15,198 nucleotides of DNA, from assembly GCA_002435545.1 (NCBI GenBank), contig DJNB01000077.1, forward strand, positions 1 to 15,198. The letters run 5' to 3'. The stretch comes from Lachnoclostridium sp. UBA6475 (lineage in GTDB: Bacteria > Bacillota > Clostridia > Lachnospirales > Lachnospiraceae). Positions 13,434 through 15,198 of the stretch are shown in pieces (the first letter of the stretch is position 1; each line of letters opens with the position of its first letter). A model generated the notes under the pieces. It did not search any database. It had not been told where the DNA came from and saw nothing but the letters and a program-made list of their open reading frames with translations. A program made the position numbers and the translations under genes.

Positions 13434-13703
13434 TCATATCAAAACCATCGCTCCCATAAACAGCATCAGTATAAGCGCATATACCAGGCTGATCACAGCG
13501 AGCGTGTGATCCTGTTTTCTCTCCTGCTGTAAAATGGCAACCACACTTAAAATGATGGCGGGCAGCTGCCATACCACCAGCACATCTCCCCTTTGCTGAA
13601 TCATCGTATCCGTAATCTGGCAGGCAGTCACCATTACCGGCATACAGGTCATTGATAATATGTAGGAAACAATATAGCAGATTACACTAAAATTTCTATT
13701 CAT
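13434..13703 (-). CDS. Small three-helix membrane protein
   Basis: A protein of 89 residues, not assigned to a named family. Hydrophobic segments lie at about 5-28, 43-58 and 68-88, with QQERKQDH as the only strongly charged loop. The ATG at 13703 is preceded by AAAGGAGAGG. It is the last gene of the azlC-azlD-membrane-membrane unit, 27 bases after the gene before it. Its third helix (DHTLAVISLVYALILML) resembles the corresponding part of the preceding protein, suggesting an old tandem duplication. Downstream, to the ATPase gene start, lie about 155 bases holding AT-rich repeats; no convincing terminator is seen. Confidence 0.62.
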   Translation of the reverse strand: MNRNFSVICYIVSYILSMTCMPVMVTACQITDTMIQQRGDVLVVWQLPAIILSVVAILQQERKQDHTLAVISLVYALILMLFMGAMVLI

Positions 13704-13730
13704 GGCACATCCTCTCCTTTCTGCGGCGAA

Positions 13731-14072
13731 TCATCCAAAATGCGATGTGTCCCAGTTTGCCAGGCCTGTCAACATCATGGATAAAAAGCTGTTGGCTGTA
13801 AAAAAGACCAGGGCAACGATCAGGCAGATCACTCCCAGCTTTTGCTTATCCGGATTCCGCCGAATATAACGTATCGCAACAAATGCCGCCGCTGCCTGGC
13901 AGATTGGCGCAGACCATATGAAAATCATAACAAGCGCAGAGGGAATAAAATCCTGAAACTCCTCCGGAAGCAGGCATCCCAGAAATGCGGAAAATAATTG
14001 CACCGAACGCGCCGCAAATGTTAATATCAGGGAAATAATATATCCTTGATCTTCTCTCTTTTTATTTTGCAT
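13731..14072 (-). CDS. Small three-helix membrane protein
   Basis: A protein of 113 residues, not assigned to a named family. The N terminus is basic (QNKKRED), followed by hydrophobic segments at about 10-34, 43-68 and 78-105; the loop RYIRRNPDKQK is positive and should be inside. The ATG at 14072 follows AAAGGAGAGG, the same ribosome binding sequence as the next gene. It lies 30 bases after azlD on the same strand and is probably in that operon. It could be an accessory of the amino-acid exporter or unrelated; nothing in the sequence decides. Confidence 0.65.
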   Translation of the reverse strand: MQNKKREDQGYIISLILTFAARSVQLFSAFLGCLLPEEFQDFIPSALVMIFIWSAPICQAAAAFVAIRYIRRNPDKQKLGVICLIVALVFFTANSFLSMMLTGLANWDTSHFG

Positions 14073-14102
14073 AAAACCTCTCCTTTTAATGTAAAACTCC
14101 GG

Positions 14103-14420
14103 TTACGTCAGCCACAACAAAACCATGTATACCACCGTTCCGATCAGTATACTAAACAATGTATTGTGCTTCCATTTGTAAGTTACCGCAACGACCAGTC
14201 CGGCGGCAAGCTGCCAGATTCCGGTCTGGCTGAAATTTCCGCGCACGTCCTTTAGGCAGTAAACTACCAGCACAGCCATGATCGCCGGCGGCAGATTTTT
14301 TCCAAGAATTTCCAGCCATGAAGGGATTTTCCGCTCGCCATGAAAGAGCAAAAACGGGAAGGCACGCAGAAAGAATGTAATCGCAGCACCCAGTCCGATC
14401 ATCAGCCACACATTACTCAT
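14103..14420 (-). CDS. azlD: Branched-chain amino acid exporter small subunit AzlD
   Basis: A protein of 105 residues with four hydrophobic segments. It opens MSNVWLMIGLGAAITFFLRAF, the typical AzlD start, and has the conserved LGKNLPPAIMAVLVVYCLKDV block. AzlC and AzlD together export branched-chain amino acids; in B. subtilis loss of regulation gives 4-azaleucine resistance. The ATG at 14420 overlaps the end of azlC by 8 bases and has AAGGTGG at 6 bases, which indicates coupled translation. The upstream extension of the frame to 14522 lies inside azlC and is not real. Confidence 0.9.
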   Translation of the reverse strand: MSNVWLMIGLGAAITFFLRAFPFLLFHGERKIPSWLEILGKNLPPAIMAVLVVYCLKDVRGNFSQTGIWQLAAGLVVAVTYKWKHNTLFSILIGTVVYMVLLWLT

Positions 14421-15099
14421 GTCTGCCACCTTCTTTCGCCCGGAATAATAAAAGCACCGCAGAAGTCGCCAAAAGTGCGGGCAGCATAAAATTCGATTTT
14501 CCAAATACGAGCAGACTGGCAATTCCGATCAGCATTCCGGTCATCGCGGGTCTGTGATCCTTGGAATTTTCCCATTGATCGATAAAAATAATGATAAAAA
14601 GCGCCGTCATGCAAAAATCAATTCCCTCCAGCTGGAACGGGATAAGCTGTCCGAGCACACCGCCGACAATGCTTCCGAAAATCCAGTACAGATGGCTGAA
14701 AAGGGCGATAAAAAACATCGTATCCTGCTTTTCTTTTCGCGGGAGATGCAGGGTGCTGTTGACCGCGTATGTTTCATCGGTGAGCGTCTGAACCATGTAC
14801 CATTTGCGGTGTTTCATCTCATTGAAATCGTCAAGATACGATAAACTGTAAAAACTCTGACGGCTGTTCATCAAAAACGCCGTGAGTGCCACCGTAACCA
14901 AAGACGCACCGCTGCTCAAAAAGGTAATGAGCACAAACTGAAATGCACCGGTATATACGGCTGCACTTGCTGCCAGCGAGATGTACCACGCAAAACCGGA
15001 TTTCTGCATCATCATTCCGTAGGCAATACTCATAAACACATAACTGCACAAAATCGGTATGGATTTATAAAAAGCATGTTTGATCGTGTTTTTGTCCAT
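14413..15099 (-). CDS. azlC: Branched-chain amino acid exporter large subunit AzlC
   Basis: A protein of 228 residues, the normal AzlC length. Conserved parts are FYKSIPILCSYVFMSIAYGM near the start, AAVYTGAFQFVLITFL, then LTAFLMNSRQSFYSLSYLD, and QTLTDETYAV in the middle; the remaining residues form about seven or eight membrane helices. It pairs with AzlD in the membrane. The ATG at 15099 has GGAAGGA at 7 bases. The ATG at 15153 is rejected because the promoter places transcription initiation at about 15150. It begins the operon that continues into azlD and probably the two small membrane proteins. Confidence 0.9.
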   Translation of the reverse strand: MDKNTIKHAFYKSIPILCSYVFMSIAYGMMMQKSGFAWYISLAASAAVYTGAFQFVLITFLSSGASLVTVALTAFLMNSRQSFYSLSYLDDFNEMKHRKWYMVQTLTDETYAVNSTLHLPRKEKQDTMFFIALFSHLYWIFGSIVGGVLGQLIPFQLEGIDFCMTALFIIIFIDQWENSKDHRPAMTGMLIGIASLLVFGKSNFMLPALLATSAVLLLFRAKEGGRHE

Positions 15100-15156
15100 C
15101 GTTTGTTCCTTCCTGTCTCTTATGTATTCTTCCTTTCGCGAACCCGTGTTCATTAA

Positions 15157-15186
15157 ATTATACCATGTCTTTTCTCATTGTACCAA
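15157..15186 (-). promoter_or_regulatory. Extended -10 promoter of the azlCD operon
   Basis: TTGGTA (15186-15181), 18 bases and a perfect TATAAT (15162-15157) preceded by TGG, the extended -10 element. The leader is about 50 bases. The last 12 bases of the window hold nothing recognisable except a GCTAGC palindrome. Confidence 0.75.
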
Positions 15187-15198
15187 GTCGCTAGCGCG

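Noticed and set aside
14421..14522. Longer AzlD frame
   Set aside because: Inside azlC in another frame; the product from 14420 has the normal AzlD length and start.

Overview
The window looks like a chromosomal segment from a low-to-moderate GC, endospore-forming Clostridia, most likely a gut Lachnospiraceae relative. The reasons are the strong AGGAGG ribosome binding sites, near-consensus sigma-A promoters (TTGACA, 17 bases, TATAAT-like), a spmA-spmB spore maturation pair, azlCD, a TmcAL tRNA-modification enzyme and an arylsulfate sulfotransferase. Family assignments come from reading motifs in the translations; no database search was run.

Left part (1-5100). A truncated tmcAL gene is followed upstream by an AT-rich gene for a PBECR4-type (BECR-fold nuclease-like) protein. 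Behind a perfect promoter, that gene has a leader of about 185 bases with nested stems, a possible pseudoknot, and two overlapping hairpins, one of which buries its Shine-Dalgarno sequence. Divergent from it, across a 377-base gene-free stretch holding four TTCCGAA-type motifs (one in a 16-base-arm inverted repeat), lies a gene for a HTH + AAA-ATPase-like + PD-(D/E)XK nuclease fusion. A second AAA-ATPase-like/PD-(D/E)XK paralogue faces it tail to tail, and the two share one bidirectional terminator. This looks like an accessory defence- or toxin-like island and is the most interesting part of the window.

Middle part (5240-9480). A cytoplasmic M14 zinc carboxypeptidase overlaps tail to tail with a two-gene sulfur operon: APS kinase (cysC), then a full-length arylsulfate sulfotransferase without a signal peptide. 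The kinase makes PAPS. The transferase family normally uses aryl sulfate esters, so the pairing raises a question about the sulfate donor. Upstream is an unrecognised five-helix membrane protein with an outside C-terminal domain.

Right part (9480-15198). A HipA-like kinase is preceded by a small acidic protein that may be its partner. Then come spmB and spmA with a sigma-E-like promoter. Next is a third AAA ATPase-nuclease fusion (ATPase_2 + DUF234) preceded by a 4 x 15 bp AT-rich tandem repeat. The window ends with an operon azlC-azlD plus two small, probably duplicated membrane proteins. Apart from the carboxypeptidase and the HTH-nuclease fusion, all genes are on the minus strand.
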